Assembly: GCA_013396635.1 (NCBI GenBank)
Contig: WBMW01001316.1
Location: 1-64,000 of the forward strand
Length of the DNA stretch: 64,000 nt
Source: Penelope pileata
Lineage: Eukaryota > Chordata > Aves > Galliformes > Cracidae
Direction: 5' to 3'
Shown: in pieces, positions 26,201 through 41,200 of the stretch
How the letters are laid out: each line of letters begins with the position of its first letter
Numbering within the stretch: the stretch's first letter is position 1
Program-made: the position numbers and the translations under genes
The notes under the pieces: model-generated
Seen by the model: only the letters and a program-made list of their open reading frames with translations
Databases searched by the model: none
Told to the model about the DNA's origin: nothing

Positions 26201-29200
26201 TCACTCCTGTTTATGAGAATGGGAGAAAGGAAGACACAGGGAACTACAGGCTGGTGAGCCTCACCTCTGTGCCTGGGAAGATCATGGAGCAGATCCTCCT
26301 GGATGACATGCTAAGGCACATGAGGGATGGGCAGGTGATCCGCTACAGCCAGCATGGCTTCACCAAGGGAAGGTCGTGCCTGACCAACCTGGGGGCCTGC
26401 TATGATGGAGTGACAGCATCGGTGGGCAAAGGGAAGGCGACCGATGTCATCTACCTGGACTCGTGCAAGGCCTTTGATGTGGTCCCCCACCACATCCTCA
26501 TCTCTAAACTGGAGAGAGACGGATTTGAGGGGTGGACTGTTCGGTGGATAAGGAACTGGTTGGAAGGCTGCAGGCAGAGGGCTGTGGTCAATGGCTCTGT
26601 GTCCAGGTGGAGGCCGGTAACCTGAGGCTAGGACTGGTTCTCATCAGTATCTTCCTCAATGACATTGATGATGGAATTGAGTGCCCCCTCAGCAGTTTGC
26701 TGATGACACCAAGCTGAGTGGTGCAGCTGACACAATAGAAGGAAGGGATCCATCCAGAGGGACCTCAACAAACTCGAAAGGTGGGCCCGTGTGAACCTGA
26801 TGAGGTTCAACACAGCAAAGTGCAAGGTCTTGCACTTGGGTCAAAGTAATCCCAGATATGCATACAGACTGGGAGAAGAGACCCTTGAGAGTAGCCCTGC
26901 GGAGAAAGACCTGGGGGTCCTGATGGATGAAAAACTAACCATGAGCCAGCAGTGAGCTCTTGCAGCCCAGAAGGCCAACGGGATCCTGGGCTCCATCAGC
27001 AGAGGGGTGGCAGCAGGGACAGGGAGGGGATCGTCCCTCTCTGCTCTGCCCTCTGAGGCCCCATCTGGAGCACTGTGTCCAGGTCTGGGGCCCCCAGCAC
27101 AGGAAAGATGTGGAGCTGGTGGAGAGGGATCAGAGGAGGCCACAGAGATGCTCAGAGGCTGGAGCACCTTCCCTATGAGGACAGGCTGAGGGAGCTGGGC
27201 TTGTTGAGCCTGGAGAAGAGAAGGCTGCAGGGAGACCTCATTGCAGCCTTCCAGTATTTAAAGGGAGATTATAAACAGGAGGGGAACCAACTTTTCAAAA
27301 GGATAGACAGTGATAGGACAAGGGGGAATGGTTTTAAACTGAAGGAGGGAAGGTTTAGATTAGACATCAGGGGGAAGTTCTTTACTGAGAGAGTGGTGAG
27401 GTGCTGGCACAGCTGCCCAGAGAGGCTGTGGCTGCCCCCTCCCTGGAGGTGTTCAAGGCCAGGTAAGATGGGGTCCTGGGCAGCCGGATCCAGTACCAGA
27501 TCTGGAGGTTGGTGGCCCTGCCTGTGGCAGGGGGGGTGGAACCTGATGATCCTCGGGGTCCCTTCCAATCCAAGCCCTTCTATGATTCTTTAATTTCTGG
27601 TACAGAACAATAAATTTTAAAGTTTACGGGTTAGACTCATTGCAGGTTTAAGGAAGACAAACAGTGTGGGCTGCTGAGATCATGGCTCAGCATCTGGTGC
27701 TCTTTTTATAGTTTCTCCTCCAAAGCAGGGTCTTTCCTCCTTAAGGATGGTGAGACGCTGGCAACGTGGAACTCCTTTCCCACCTCAGATGGATTTCACT
27801 CTGATCTGAAGCTTAGAAAGCACACCAGAGGCAAAGGAAACTCCTTTTTCTTCCTAGCTCTGTCACAGCTCACACAAGCAGCTCTGAGGAAAACACCAGT
27901 TCCATGGCAATTTATTTTCCCTATCTGTGAAATGAGAATACACCCAGAAATATGTGAGAAATGCTCTGAGCTTGAGAGCAAATCTTATTACTATACTTCT
28001 TTTTGTTATTAACCACAAAGAACATTGTTCTGCTTTGTCTGTCATCTTTTCTGCACTAATATTTATCATGGGAAAATCCACATAACTTGAAGTCTCTGCT
28101 AGAAACTATAGATGGGGAAGAACGTCAACATGATATAGGAGAGGGTGTGTATTTTTGCTGAGCCCATAGGGAGGGATGAAGTGTTTTTCCCTTCTTCAGT
28201 AGTATTTTAAGAAGCAAGAGGTAGTTCTCTTTAAATTGGAGTAAAGAAGGTCAAGATGTTTAAAAACAGAAACAATGCACACTGACTATAAACAACAATA
28301 CAGCATTTTGCAACCTGCCCATCACCTTCAAGAAAGATGGTGACATCAGAAACTACTATCAGGTTAATCACAAGGACAAATAAAGAGGCGCAATTTTGTA
28401 CTGAAGTGTAAGCATGTTTGTAGGAAGCACAAAACCTGAAACAGCACAATTTTTCAAGGCTTATAGCAATAATTTAAAATGACAGAACAAGATTTCAGAG
28501 CGAAAATGCTGCTGGGAAGAAATGGATACAGCATTTATGAGGTACATTAACAATTTGACTCTCCCCACTCCGTACCCACTCCCTTACAAATGGTCAAATT
28601 ACCTTCTGTTCTGTGACAGAGCTTTGGGGTTTCATTTCAATCCCATCTGGTACTTTCATCCTTGAGAAATCTGCTACTCTGCTGCTCAGCAGTTGCCTGG
28701 TAACAAACTCCAATTAATGAACAGAACTACTTCAGGGGGAAACAAAAAAACAAATCAAAAATCACCAAAAAAAGCCCACAGAATCCCTTCATACATACAA
28801 ATTCAAACCTGAACGTCATGCACATTCACTAGTTCCATGCAATGCTGGCTGCTGCTTTCAGTTTGATGACTATCCCTTTTGCTATTCACTTGATCGCAGT
28901 CGGGATGTATTTCCCAAACTATCTATCTTTCAATATAAATGACGCTCAGCTGAGGTGAAGGGACTCTGTCAATAGGCAAGGCTGTATTTTAGTTTTACTG
29001 AAGTTTTTGCAGTGTTTGTGTGCATAGAAGGCAAACCTGACAGGGATCAGCCTGCTGACCCCATTTTTCTAAAGGACTGGTGGGGCTCACACAGAGGAGG
29101 TGCAAGCAACCCATGCAGATTTCCAAGGGCAGCAAGACACCTTCAAATCATCAGCATACAGCAATATAGAAAACCACTTTCATAGCAAAAGTCATTGCTA

Positions 29201-32200
29201 CAATGTAGAGTCTCTGAGGTCTAGGATGAATTCTGTGACCTACAGAGAAGAAAACTTTTTACAGAACAGTGAAGTAGTAGTTAGGAAGAAGCAGTAAGAA
29301 AATAAGGCATTATAGTAAAAAGACAGTTTTTCCAGGTGTACCAAATAACGTTTTTCTAACATTCTCCCTCCTCATCCCTCAGTTTTGAAAATTAACTTCA
29401 GAAATGCAAATCAGGAACAATATGCAGGTGCAAAAACTCTACCTTCTCCAGAGCAGCACAGTGGAAAGGACTGGTACCAGGCCAGTGCTATAGCTTGCTA
29501 ACAGCACTTCGAGTCTGTGCATCTCCTGAAGACTGACAAAACTGCATGTGCAATGATGTCCCCTCTTAGAAAGCTCTCTGGCACAGAGATGCACTTTGAA
29601 GTGAATCCTAGAACTGTTTAAGCTGAAGTATCTTTGCAAGAAAATTAGAAGTTTTGTTCACTAATACTAAAAAATTTGTTTCCTGTTCCAGGCAGCAGGG
29701 TTGACTGACTTATCTATCCCCTTGGATTAGCAAGAGATTCACACTCCATTATTTCACAGCAGAAAACACATTTTGCATACCAGGTAAAACACCACAAGAT
29801 GTCAGTCGCAAAATCACCAAGAGAAACTGGAAAGCTAGAGAGAGAGTTCATGTGCGATCAGCCTGGTGGAAGCCACTGTGCACACCTGGATACTGCAGCA
29901 GTTGCTCAAAATAACAGTCTTAAAAATGCAGAAAATGCTACAGAATGAAATTCTGCTTACAAGAACCCCTCTATAGGAAGAGCCCAGGTGAAATTATCAG
30001 CTTTTCAGTAGTAATTATTTCCACTGGAGTGAACAGTATCTGAATACAAGGGTCACATTTGTCTTGCTTTTTTTACTGCAATCTGTCTTTAACATGAAGG
30101 CATACAAATTTCCTTTGCTCTTGAAAAATTCCATTTAAATGTAGATCCATGTGAAGTAATCTCTAAAGAAGGACTGCCTATTGATATTCAGTTAAAACAA
30201 GACATCTCCTTGTTGTCCCAGGGCTGCAAGTCATTAAAGCTTATTGTGTTGCACACATTTGATGGAGGAAACATTTACTCTTCGGATTTCACTACAGTGA
30301 CATTAAAGTGCTTAATCACAGCTGACATAAGTGACTGACAGCAACTTCAGAGGGGAGGCATTTATGTATGCCAACTTTTTCCATTTCTTTCTAAGTGTGT
30401 AACAAAAAGGAAGAAAGAGAAAAGAAATCAAGCCAACCTCATGTGGTTCACGTCATCTTCATCGCTACTGTCAATTTCATCACTTGATGAGGAATAGTCT
30501 GCTGCTTTCGAGAACAAATCGGCTCTGTCCTTCCCCTTGGCAAAGGAACCCGGGCTCTGAACAGAGAAAACTCGGTTCAGCTTTTCTCAAGGAAGAACAC
30601 AACACTAAACAGCAGGTCCAAGATTTTACTGTCCTAGCAAATGCGGTTATTATCAATTCTGCATCAAAAACTTTATCATGATGCTGATGCTTTTGTTGGT
30701 CCATCACAAGTGGGTATTTCACATGGGACAATGACCTCAGCCAAAACACCCGATTTTCTTAAAAACTGAAACATGACTGGACACACATCAGACCTGGGCT
30801 GGAAGCTGATGAGAATCAGGGCAGCTGTAAGCTTGAGCCGGACAGCCTCTCAGCTGGACTGACCAGGAGCCAGCTCCAGTGCATAGGTGTGCCCTCAATG
30901 AAAACCGAGAGTGAAACAGAAAGCAGTGACAGAAGAACCTACTGCAATCTGGCCCAGACGAGAAGCTTTTTCAGGCTTCTTATGCAGCTGCAGGTGGCTC
31001 TGGGACAAAGCACTCTCTCCCTTGGCTGGTCCTGGATTCCCTGAAAAAAAGTTCCTTCTTATAAATGCAAACGAGAGTGAGAGAGAGGAGCAGTAAGACA
31101 AGCACAAGGAGTTACCACCCAGAGCAGGCATCAACCTCTGCTAACAAGCTTCTTCTTCTCTTTTTTCTGTTTGTTGCAAACAAAAGCCTTTTGAGTGCTT
31201 CCTGGTGGTTCTGGATGCCACAATGCCGTATATAGGAATTGATACCGGTGCAGATTAACGCTGCACAAGTAGGATCAGCAGAACTAAACCATGGCAATAC
31301 CCTCATCATGCACCAGCAATGGTGCTATGGACTGGAAGAGGGCTTCAAGGGCAGAGGATGATGGCACACCAACCCCTTCCTCTGACCTGAGTGTTCAGGG
31401 GACGGCTCATCACACAGCAGCTGCTGGGCACATCCCTGCACTGGAGATGTCCCCCAGCTACATCCCTGTGCCTGCAGACAGGAGCTAAGCCCTGGGTGTG
31501 GGGCAAACAGCTGCCCCAGACTCTCCTCTCCTGGGCATGGTGTCAGGCTAAAAGCAGAAGAGGATACACCGCTTCCCCCAGCAGCGCAGGGAGAGCCATT
31601 TTGCAGTCCCTGCTTCCCTCCTCACACCTTGAGGCACACGGTGTCACTTCTGGGCTCCCACTTTCCCTCCGCCCCTTGGGGAAGGGGGCAGCAAGAGCTT
31701 GCACCCACGTGGCACCCTGTGACACTGCCAAGGTCAGGCTCCGGGGAAGGGGAAGCTGTGGCACTGTGCTTCCCTTCCAGGTGCACCCCTGTGCCTGCAT
31801 GGCTACCGAACACCCAGGAGAGACAGGAGGAGCTGAGCCACCTGCACGAGCTGCTGCTATCTTAGGAGGGATTCCTGCAAGTGATCAAGTGAATCTTCCA
31901 ATACCCCCAGCAGAGCTACCTGGAAAGAGCAAAAGCAGCCCTGCAGAGACGCTGCCTTCCACACACGCAACTCCTGATAGGAGCAAAGGGAGGGAAAGCA
32001 GATGTCCCCACCCTGCCACTGGGACACCCCACTGCCTCATTCAGCAGTTCTCCCCACGACCATCCCACTGCTCCCAACAGGGCTCCTTGCAAGATAAGGG
32101 GGGAGAGTTCAAGCTTACACAAATGAAGATTTGTGTTTGCTAATTTAGCTGGTTTTGTCACAATGGCTTCATGTATTCGTTCATTTTGCAAAGCTTTTAA

Positions 32201-35200
32201 AATGCAGAACTCCTTGCTGGTCAATGAGTACCTAAGCAACTCAGCAGCAGTACTGAAGTATTTATAGCCCTTTCCTGCACAATTCACTATCCCTGTGGGT
32301 TTGGGAAAGCAATAAACTCTGGAACACCATATGCCAGAACTAGCTGTAATTTAATGACACTTAAGAACCCAAGGAGACAGTTTAAACCACAAGGGACATT
32401 TTCTATTCTTTCCATGGCCAGTGAGGTTTTCATTTCCCCATGCCAAAATAGCACAGGAGTTACACATCATGCAGACATTGCAAAGTTTAGCTAGGCTGCT
32501 GCATGTTGTTCATCGTTATGCTATTATTCAAACACAAAATGACTTAAGAGTAAAAAGAAACAAACCCCAAGCAGTTTAAACTGTGCTCTGCTTTTCTCTT
32601 GACTCAAAACTTCCTACTCTGTATGGTTAGCAAAAGCAAAATTGGCTTCGTTGTGTAAATGTAATAAATAAGCAATTTGTTCTGCATTTATATAGGGTTA
32701 GCAAATTTAACAAGATGAGCCTCAGTTTAAAAATAAATGACCGTAGCAGCTCACTGCTGTGGTTTCAGAACATTTGTAGCATCCACCCTGCCTTGAACTT
32801 GGTGTGACTCCCCATGTCACCCATCTGCATCTACTTGGATGCAAAGTGCTATAAAATACCACTGCTTTGCAAAGAGTTACAGAAGAAATTGTCCTAGAGT
32901 CGACCCACAGAAAATGCACTAGAGGAATAGCAATAGTGGAACAAAGCCTTCCACTTCTGCTCCACGTCCCTCTCTGCCTGACTCAGGTCGTGACTCAGGA
33001 ACCAGAGTCTGTATTGCAAAAAATCTGCACGACCATGAGTAAGCCCACTTATTCTTCCACTGATGCCAGTGATATCAAAGTATCTTACAAAGTTGCAGTG
33101 CTTATATTGGATGAGGCTATCTCCATCTTTTAACTTCTTTTGCCTTTTTTTTCTGTTCCACTATCTTTCTGCAAATTAGAGGAAGAATGTTTCACGAGCT
33201 GCTGCACGGAGAGTCTTATGCTTCCTTACGCTTCCTTCAGCCAGCACAATATTATAGTGCAGAAATATTAGCGTGCAACAACCACTCATCTGTATCATCT
33301 TATTTGTGGGCAATGCAAAAAAAAAGTGTATAGTTATTCAGAAAATGCCAATGAGTGAACATCAGCATTGAATTAGATCTGTGTATCTGTAATGCTGGCT
33401 TTGCTGAGTTTCACTGGTGTCAGTAAGTACAATAGAACTCACTTCTTTCACTTCCTAATTGAAGTAATTGAAATTGTTTGTATGGAAATATGTTCATAGT
33501 CACTTTTTGACTCAAAAAAGGAAGTCTTTATATTTTAGGAACATGGAACCATAAACCAAAGAAGGCTACTGAAAGCATCAGAAGACCGCTTAAAAAACAA
33601 ACACACACACACAACATTTGCTGTGCAACACTTGACACCCTAGAGATGTCCATTTTATGTGATGGGAACTGTGCACATTGTGACTTGGGAATCACCTGAG
33701 GTTGATCGGTTCTTCTGCTGAGATGCCACCTCCCACTGCTCGTTGCCAGGAGCACTGCTGCTGAGCTTCAGAGCATGTATACCCTGGGACAACTGATGAC
33801 TGTTACTAAACAGAAAGACAGAAAGTGTATCAGGCTATTTGCATTTAGGAACACAGACTGGAATGGACCTCCTAGGCCACTGAACCAAGTTCCCTGCTGT
33901 CAATGTAGCTATATAGTACTCTTGGTACAGAGACTTTGTATTGCTTGGTGCTCCAGGCAGGGCCACCCAGTAACAAGAGAAGATGGAAGGGGCAGTTTCC
34001 CCTGGGCATTCATTCTGAGAGAATGCAGTGTCCCAAGTCACCACAAAATACCCTACTCCATGTAATTCTCCCTTAGCCTCTACAGATCGCTCTTGCTCCT
34101 GGTTCCAAAATCTCATAGTTTTTACAAATAATGAAACCTGCTTCATTGCTCTCCTACAAGATATATCATCATCCACTTATCAATGGAGAAAGGAACACGT
34201 AAGACAGTGAAACAAGCTGCCAAACTTGCAAAGCAAAACTGAGGCTCACCCAGTAATCCCAGGCTAAGAAGCTCCCTGCTTCCAGCACTGTGCCTTACCT
34301 ACATGTTTCTTTTCTGTTTCACCTCCTATAATTTTTAAGCAGAATGAATTAAGGGTTTGGCTTCACTTGAAAGTTATTTCAGATGATTTCTGACTTTGGC
34401 TCATCACAAGTAACCATTCCAAAGCACTGCACATTATTTAGTTTTGTCAGGTGCAACTTCTTCCCTTTCAAACCTCTCCAAACCTAGTTCTTCATTGCAT
34501 TATGTTCCCTGATTAGACATCCTGTGGGGGCTGCCCTTTGCCACGATCTCTCTGCATCCTTGGTCCTTCCTCCTAGGACAGAGAGCACACTTGCCTTAAT
34601 GGCAGAATGCCAGAGTACTTGATACATCTACAGACAGCGTATTTTCCTGTTCAAGCTACTATCAAGCAGGACAGAGCTACAGCCACAAGCTATCATCGCA
34701 GTGCCTAGACAGGGAGTTGGTGCCAGGGCCCCATTTAGCAAAGCATCCAGGCACCAAATTCCTCTTAGAAACAACAGGGCAGGCACTCGTGTCATACAGC
34801 ATCCTGACCCAGCCAGGAGCAGCACTGCCCCTGTCACCCCCAGGTGCCACCAGGCTGGGATCTCACACAACCCACACCTTCAGCAGCCGCTTGCTCTGAC
34901 ATGAAGGGAAAGCAAAACATTATCAAATGACAAGCAGCTGTTAAATGACTGCACTACATAACTGGGAAACAGATGAAGAACTTGCACGGAAACCACTCAG
35001 TCAAGGCAAGCAGGCTGAAACAAAAGAAACAACTCATTGCAGGAATTATTATACGTGGGACAGCTTTGATTTATTAAAAAGACTGCTTTCCATTAGAAGA
35101 CAAAATTGTCTTGCATGAAAAGGAGGTGGAGTTCGACAATAGGCTTGTTTGTCTTTAAATCAGGCACATCTGTCATTAAAAGGAAGCTAGCTTAGATGCT

Positions 35201-38200
35201 TCCTCCAGGTTTAAGATCAGGAAATTTGAATAGTTTAGTAGACAAACTGACACAAAAGGCAAAATAACTGGAAGTGCCATTAAATAAGGTATGAACCCAT
35301 GTTAGTTTTAGTGTTACTGAGGTTATGGTTTTAAATAAATTGGCTCCAGTTTTCATATTGGCAATAAATCAGCATTAGTATAAGCATAAAACATTTAGGA
35401 GCTTACCTTGAATGGCATCTCTGATGGCTAGGTTGATCCCTGCTGTAAAATTTAGAGGTTGTCCTTTCTGGAACCTTAGGGATATAATCAAATATTTTAG
35501 GACTGCCACTGATAGACTCAGTTAATAATCAGTTAATGCTCAACCTGTATTGATACAAGAACAAGACTAACCAACATAAAAGAATAATGCTTCAGTGGGA
35601 CCTGTGGAGCTATCTTTCATATCAGCCCTGGAAGCTGCAAATTAGCAGCAGGTCCTTCCAATTTGCAATGAGCCTCTGCAATCTATCAGGGTGCAGTCTA
35701 TGAGGGGTTTGCACCTTTCTCTGGAATCAGCATTACTCTTGGTCAATATTTAAAGCAGACAGGGAAACACATCTGCAGTCACTTAATGCAGCTTTTCCGA
35801 GGCGGTGGACTACCTTACACTGCTACCCAACTGTGCGTGTCAAAGGGGTGGGGAAGGTGGAAAGCAGAAAGAAAGGACAGACATGCATACATCCCACCTG
35901 CAAAGCAATCAAGCGAATACACACATGCATGCACATACATCCCAGACAAGCGTTCTGCCTTTGGTCTTATGAATTCCCTACTAAAAAAATACACTTTTAC
36001 AAACGAATCTGCTTTTCTGCAACAAACCACATTGTGCATAGAAAGGGAAGCAAATTCCCATCTTCAGTGTCTTCTTTCTAGATTAGTGAGACACAGTTAC
36101 TGTACAAGCGATGAGATTCATGAAGTTGAGGGTTGGACACCACACAGTGCAGGGGAACTGAGATAAGTGCTAATAACCAGGGACCGTGCCAAACACCCCA
36201 AGTTTCACATACCTTTGGGGGCCGTTCTTCATTTTGACTCCAGAATACGTCATCCTGTCCAAGGCTGACTGGTGTTGTCACCATATCTGAGAGTGAGCTG
36301 CTGTGGTATGCATCTCTACTAGCCCGGAAACTGTCACACTTGAAACAAATGAAAAATTGAATTGTACTTCCCCACCCTGTACATGTCCCAGAGTCAACAG
36401 ATAGCAACAGTTCTGTTTGAGAGATCTACTTTTTAGTAAATGTATCATGGGTATTGTGTTTTGATACAGCCCTACTCATCTTGTTCACCGTCACATTATT
36501 GATTTCCAGCACAATGGGCACAAATATTTCAAGGTGAAGGGCACAATACAGTAAAAACATCTGTGCTGTACATACATCTGCCATCGTTACATCTGTGGAG
36601 GAGCTAACACGTCACTGGCGATGCACAGAAAACTGCTTCACTGAGTGACACAGAACTCACTGCTAAGCATACTTGATCGAATCCTGACCAGCGCTTCCAT
36701 TTCAGAACAGAGGTAGCATAATCATTGAGTGCATCCACCTCCCCTAAGTCAGATGTGCCCTTCCAAACCAGTCTTTGCAAGCCCACCATCCACATACAGC
36801 CAACGCAGACAAACTGCCACATGGCCCTCCTCTGTAACAGACATTTACAAGTGCCTAAAAAATAATAAAACTTGAGGCTGCACTAAGAAAGAAGTTAGAA
36901 ACTATGCTCAAACTACACCTCATGCACAGCTCTGCTGGGTGCTCCCATTGAGATCACTTGTGTTCAAAAGCTGCCTTCCATGGTATCGAGTTGGGGCAAC
37001 AGAATAGCAAATGTGCTCACTGGGACGAGGGGAGCAGCAAATCAATCACCACCTTGCAGCGTTCATTCCAGTGGAGCAGCATATAAGCAACATACAACTC
37101 AACGTAAAATACTCAAGATTTGTTCCTCTAATTCTTTCTGTGTATATAAAGAAAACACAAAAAGGAAAGTTCCCTTAAATTCTACACATTAATTATCTAT
37201 CACACTTGAGACTTCCAAAGGGCAAGAAACGAAAGGAGCTAAAAATGTCAAGTGAACGCACTGATCCTCCCTGAAATGAGAAATCCTCTTGGACACAAGC
37301 CTGAGACAGAAAACATGGAAACAGTGCGTGAGCTGGGCCCATCTCGCGGGATTCCTATGCCAGAACCAATTCAGTGTTATGGAAATATAAAAATAGCAGA
37401 GAAGTGCCTGGAGTGATGCCACTCGGTGCTTTCTCTTGCCATGCAGGGCAGCAGCAGGGCTCCCTGGAAACACCCCAGCTGCAGCCTCATCTCGTCCTGC
37501 CCAGCTTCATGCACCAGCTGTGGGAAGCCTCCCACCTCAGATGCACTGTAAGCCAGCACCCTCACCACGTGCAGTGCTAAGAAAGGCCGGGAGTTTTTGT
37601 CTGAGTCAAAGTTTTAATGTTTATGTCCCAATCAAATTACTCAGCTCAGAGGCAGCTGCACTTCAGTTTCCCCACAGAAGGGCTCAAACGAATATTTTAC
37701 TGATTTATCAGGTAAGCACATAAAATTTTCTTTTCCCAGTCCCCTCAAGCAAGAGACATTCTAAACGCACAGGAACATTAGTTACCTAGCATGTAATTCA
37801 TTTTTAAGTGAAGTAACCACTATTAAAAAGCAACATGCAGTACCTGAGAACTGCACGCAGCTTTTACATAACATAATAGAAGAATGAATTCCCTGTAACT
37901 CTAAAATCATTTAAATATTGATAGCTGGTAATTCTAAAACTATTTAAAGATGTCAAACATCCACTCAAATGTCCCTCTGAGTCCAGCAAGGGCAAGTCAG
38001 TTGCAGAAAAAGAGTCCTGAGGAATTGGCTGATGTATCTGCCAAGCCACTCTCAATGATATTTGGAGAGTCATGGCAGTCAGGTGAAGTCCCTGGTGACT
38101 GGAGAAGAGGTAATGTCACACCCATTTTTAAGAAGGGTAGAAAAGATGATCCAGGGAACTACTGACCCGTCAGCCTCACCTCTGTGCTGGTGAGTATCAT

Positions 38201-41200
38201 GGAGCAGATCCTCCTGGAAGCTATGCTAAGGCACGTGGAAGAGAGGAAGGTGACAAAAGACAGCCAGCATGGCTTCACCAAGGGCAAGTCCTGTCTGACC
38301 AACCTCGTGGCCTTCTATGATGGTGTAACTGCATCAATGGACAAGGGAAGAGCCACTGGTGTCATCTGTCTGGACTTCAGCAAGGCCTTTGACACAGTCC
38401 CCAACAACGTCCTTCTCTCCAAACTGGAAAGATATGGATTTGATGGGTGAACTGCTGGATGGATGAGGAACTGGCTGCAGGGTGGAACCCAGAGTGGTGG
38501 TCAATGGCTCCATGTGCGGATGGAGATCAGTGACGAGTGGGGTCCCTCAGGGGTCAGTGCTGGGACCAATACTCTTCAATACCTTCATCAATGACATTGA
38601 CAGTGAGATCGAGTGCACCCCCAGCAGTCTGAAGGTGACACCAAGCTGCGTGGTGTAGCTGGCACATCTGAGGGACGGGATGCCATCCAGAGAGACCCAG
38701 ACAGGCTCAAGCAGCGGGCCCAGGAGAACCTCATGGGGTTCAACAAATCCAAGTGCAAGGTCTGCACCCAGGTCACGAGATCTCCTGCTATCAATGCAAG
38801 CTGAGGGATGAAAGAACAGAGCACAGCCCTGCCGAAAAGGACCTGGGGGTACTGGCGGGTGGCAGCTGGGCATGAGCCAGCCATGTGCCCTCGCAGCCCA
38901 CACAGCCAACAGAATTCTGGGCTGCACCAACAGCAGCGTGGGCAGCAGGGGAGGGAGGGGATCTGCCCCTCTGCTCTGTGCTGAGACCTCACCTGGAGCC
39001 CTGCGTCCAGAGGTGGAGTCCTCAGCACGGAGAGCCATGGAGCTGCTGGAGCACGTCCAGGGGAGGGCCACAAACATGGTCCAAGGGATGGAACAGCTCT
39101 GCTACGAGGACAGGCTTGGTCCAAGGGATGGAACAGCTCTGCTACGAGGACAGGCTGAGAGCTGGGGCTGTGCAGCCTGCAGAAGGGAAGGCTGTGGGGA
39201 GAGCTGAGAGCGGCCTGTCAGTATCTAAAGGGGGGTACAGGAAAGGAGGGGACAGACTCTGTAGCAGGGTCTGTTGTGATAGGACATGGGGAAATCATTT
39301 CAAACTAAAAGAGAGAAGATTTAGACTGGATAGAAGGAAAAGTTTTTTACAGTAAGGACGGCGAGGCACTGGCACAGGTTGCCCAGGGATGTGGTGGCTG
39401 CCCCATCCCTGGAGACACTCAGGGTCAGGCTGGGCCAAGCTCTGAGCACCCTGGTCGAGCTGTAGGTGTCTCTGTGCATTGCAGGGGAGTTGGACCCGAT
39501 GGCCTTCAAAGGTCCCTTCCAACTCTAAGGATTCTATGATTCTGTGATTCTAAAAACAGCCCAGACAAGTTCGCCTGGTTGAATATTCAGGTGCTTTGTC
39601 TGCTTTTTGGGGATAACATGTTCTGTGAAGTCCCTTTAAAGAAAACAGCACTTTCAGCAGTTAAAACATCTCATAATTCCTATCCTTGCATTTTGTCAAA
39701 ATCACTTTTGTCTGACATGATTGCCACTAATAACAGTTTTCAGTTAACCAGAATTATTTTAACAGCGAAGTGTTCACCTGAAGTGGCTCATCTTAGGCAC
39801 AGGAATAGGTTTTATAGCAAGCGTATTATTACCAGAATATAGGAAGACTTTTTTCCTTGCCAGTTTTTCAACAAGATACTTAAATTTCTTCCTAAATTCC
39901 AGCTTTTGAGTCCTGCAGAGTACTAGAAAACTACTTGTGCTTAAGTGCGGGGATGAGCTTTGCTGAATCACATGTAAGTGACCAAAAAATGGAACTACAA
40001 CCACACCCTCTGCAGAGGGTACCTTCTTCGGGCAGGGACAGACCTGTTCTCCAGTTCCACACAAAGCCAAGAAGTGTTGCCTGTTTCTGGGATGATTTCT
40101 GCAGGACTTAAAAGACCTTACAATTCCAAAGCAAACCAAAAATGTCTTAGATAACCCCAAAATCAGTGTTTGCTATTCCCTTAAGATTCTACAGATAAAA
40201 TTATTTATATGGCAAAAAAAACTGCCAACAATGAAAAATACAGCTAATAATGAATCTAAACTACACAGACTTGAGCCTCAAATTGTTTTTATTGTAAGAA
40301 ATACTAAAACAACAGCTGCTCCTCTCGTGCACAGAAAGCACAGGTAGCCAATGTGTTACCTACTAGGTGCCTTCAGACTACAAAGGCACACCTCATAGAG
40401 CTAAGGCAAAAGACCTTCTGCTTGCTAACAATTATGATATAAGGTTATATAGTGCAAAAGACTGATAAGATCAAAAAGATACAAGAGCAAGAAGTTTTAA
40501 AAAGACAGGCTGCACTGCTTTTGAGGGGACATCCAAGTTACGAGTCTGAGCTAAATCTTCATATATGGGTAGGTACGTGCAACTGCTGTTACAAAACAGC
40601 ACAAGGAAAAGGATTGCCTTAAACTTAGGAATAGGTGTGCTCTGGGATACTGGGTCAAAGACCTAACGCACAGCTGATTATTCTAATACTGTTAGCTTTC
40701 TTGTTCTATTTTCACCACATTACTCCAGACAATAGAGGAGAACCAGATAGCAAATCCTACAAGAAAACCATGGAAAAATGAAAAAATGAGTTTGTTTCAG
40801 ATGTGGGCTTAATTTCTCCTCTCCTCAGACACTGGGAGACACTGGGCAAAGCAGCAGCCTCAGTGGCTTTATTCACAGTCTGTGAAATCCTGCGGGCAGC
40901 CCAGAATGGCTCATCCCACGGCCAGAGAGCCCCATCTACTACCGTGCTGCAGTCACCAAAGACAAGACTGGTACAAAGCAGATGGAAATGGCTTGAGAGT
41001 AGCCCTGAGGAGAGGGACTTGGGGGTGTGTGTTGACGAGAAACTCAACATGAGCCGGCAGTGTGCGCTTGCAGCCCAGAAGGCCAACGGGATCCTGGGCT
41101 GCATCAAGAGAAGCGTGGCCAGCAGGGCGANGGGTGGTGAGACACTGGAACAGGTTGCCCAGGGAAGTCGTTGATGCTCCCTCCCTGGAAGTATTCAAAG

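Noticed and set aside
31391..32143. 250-codon open frame on the plus strand
   Set aside because: It lies opposite and beside the predicted GC-rich exon. Composition explains the openness. No domain or family is recognisable.
33845..33903. Possible ancient CR1 3' end (ctggaatggacctcctaggcc)
   Set aside because: The similarity is too short and degraded to call without a repeat library.
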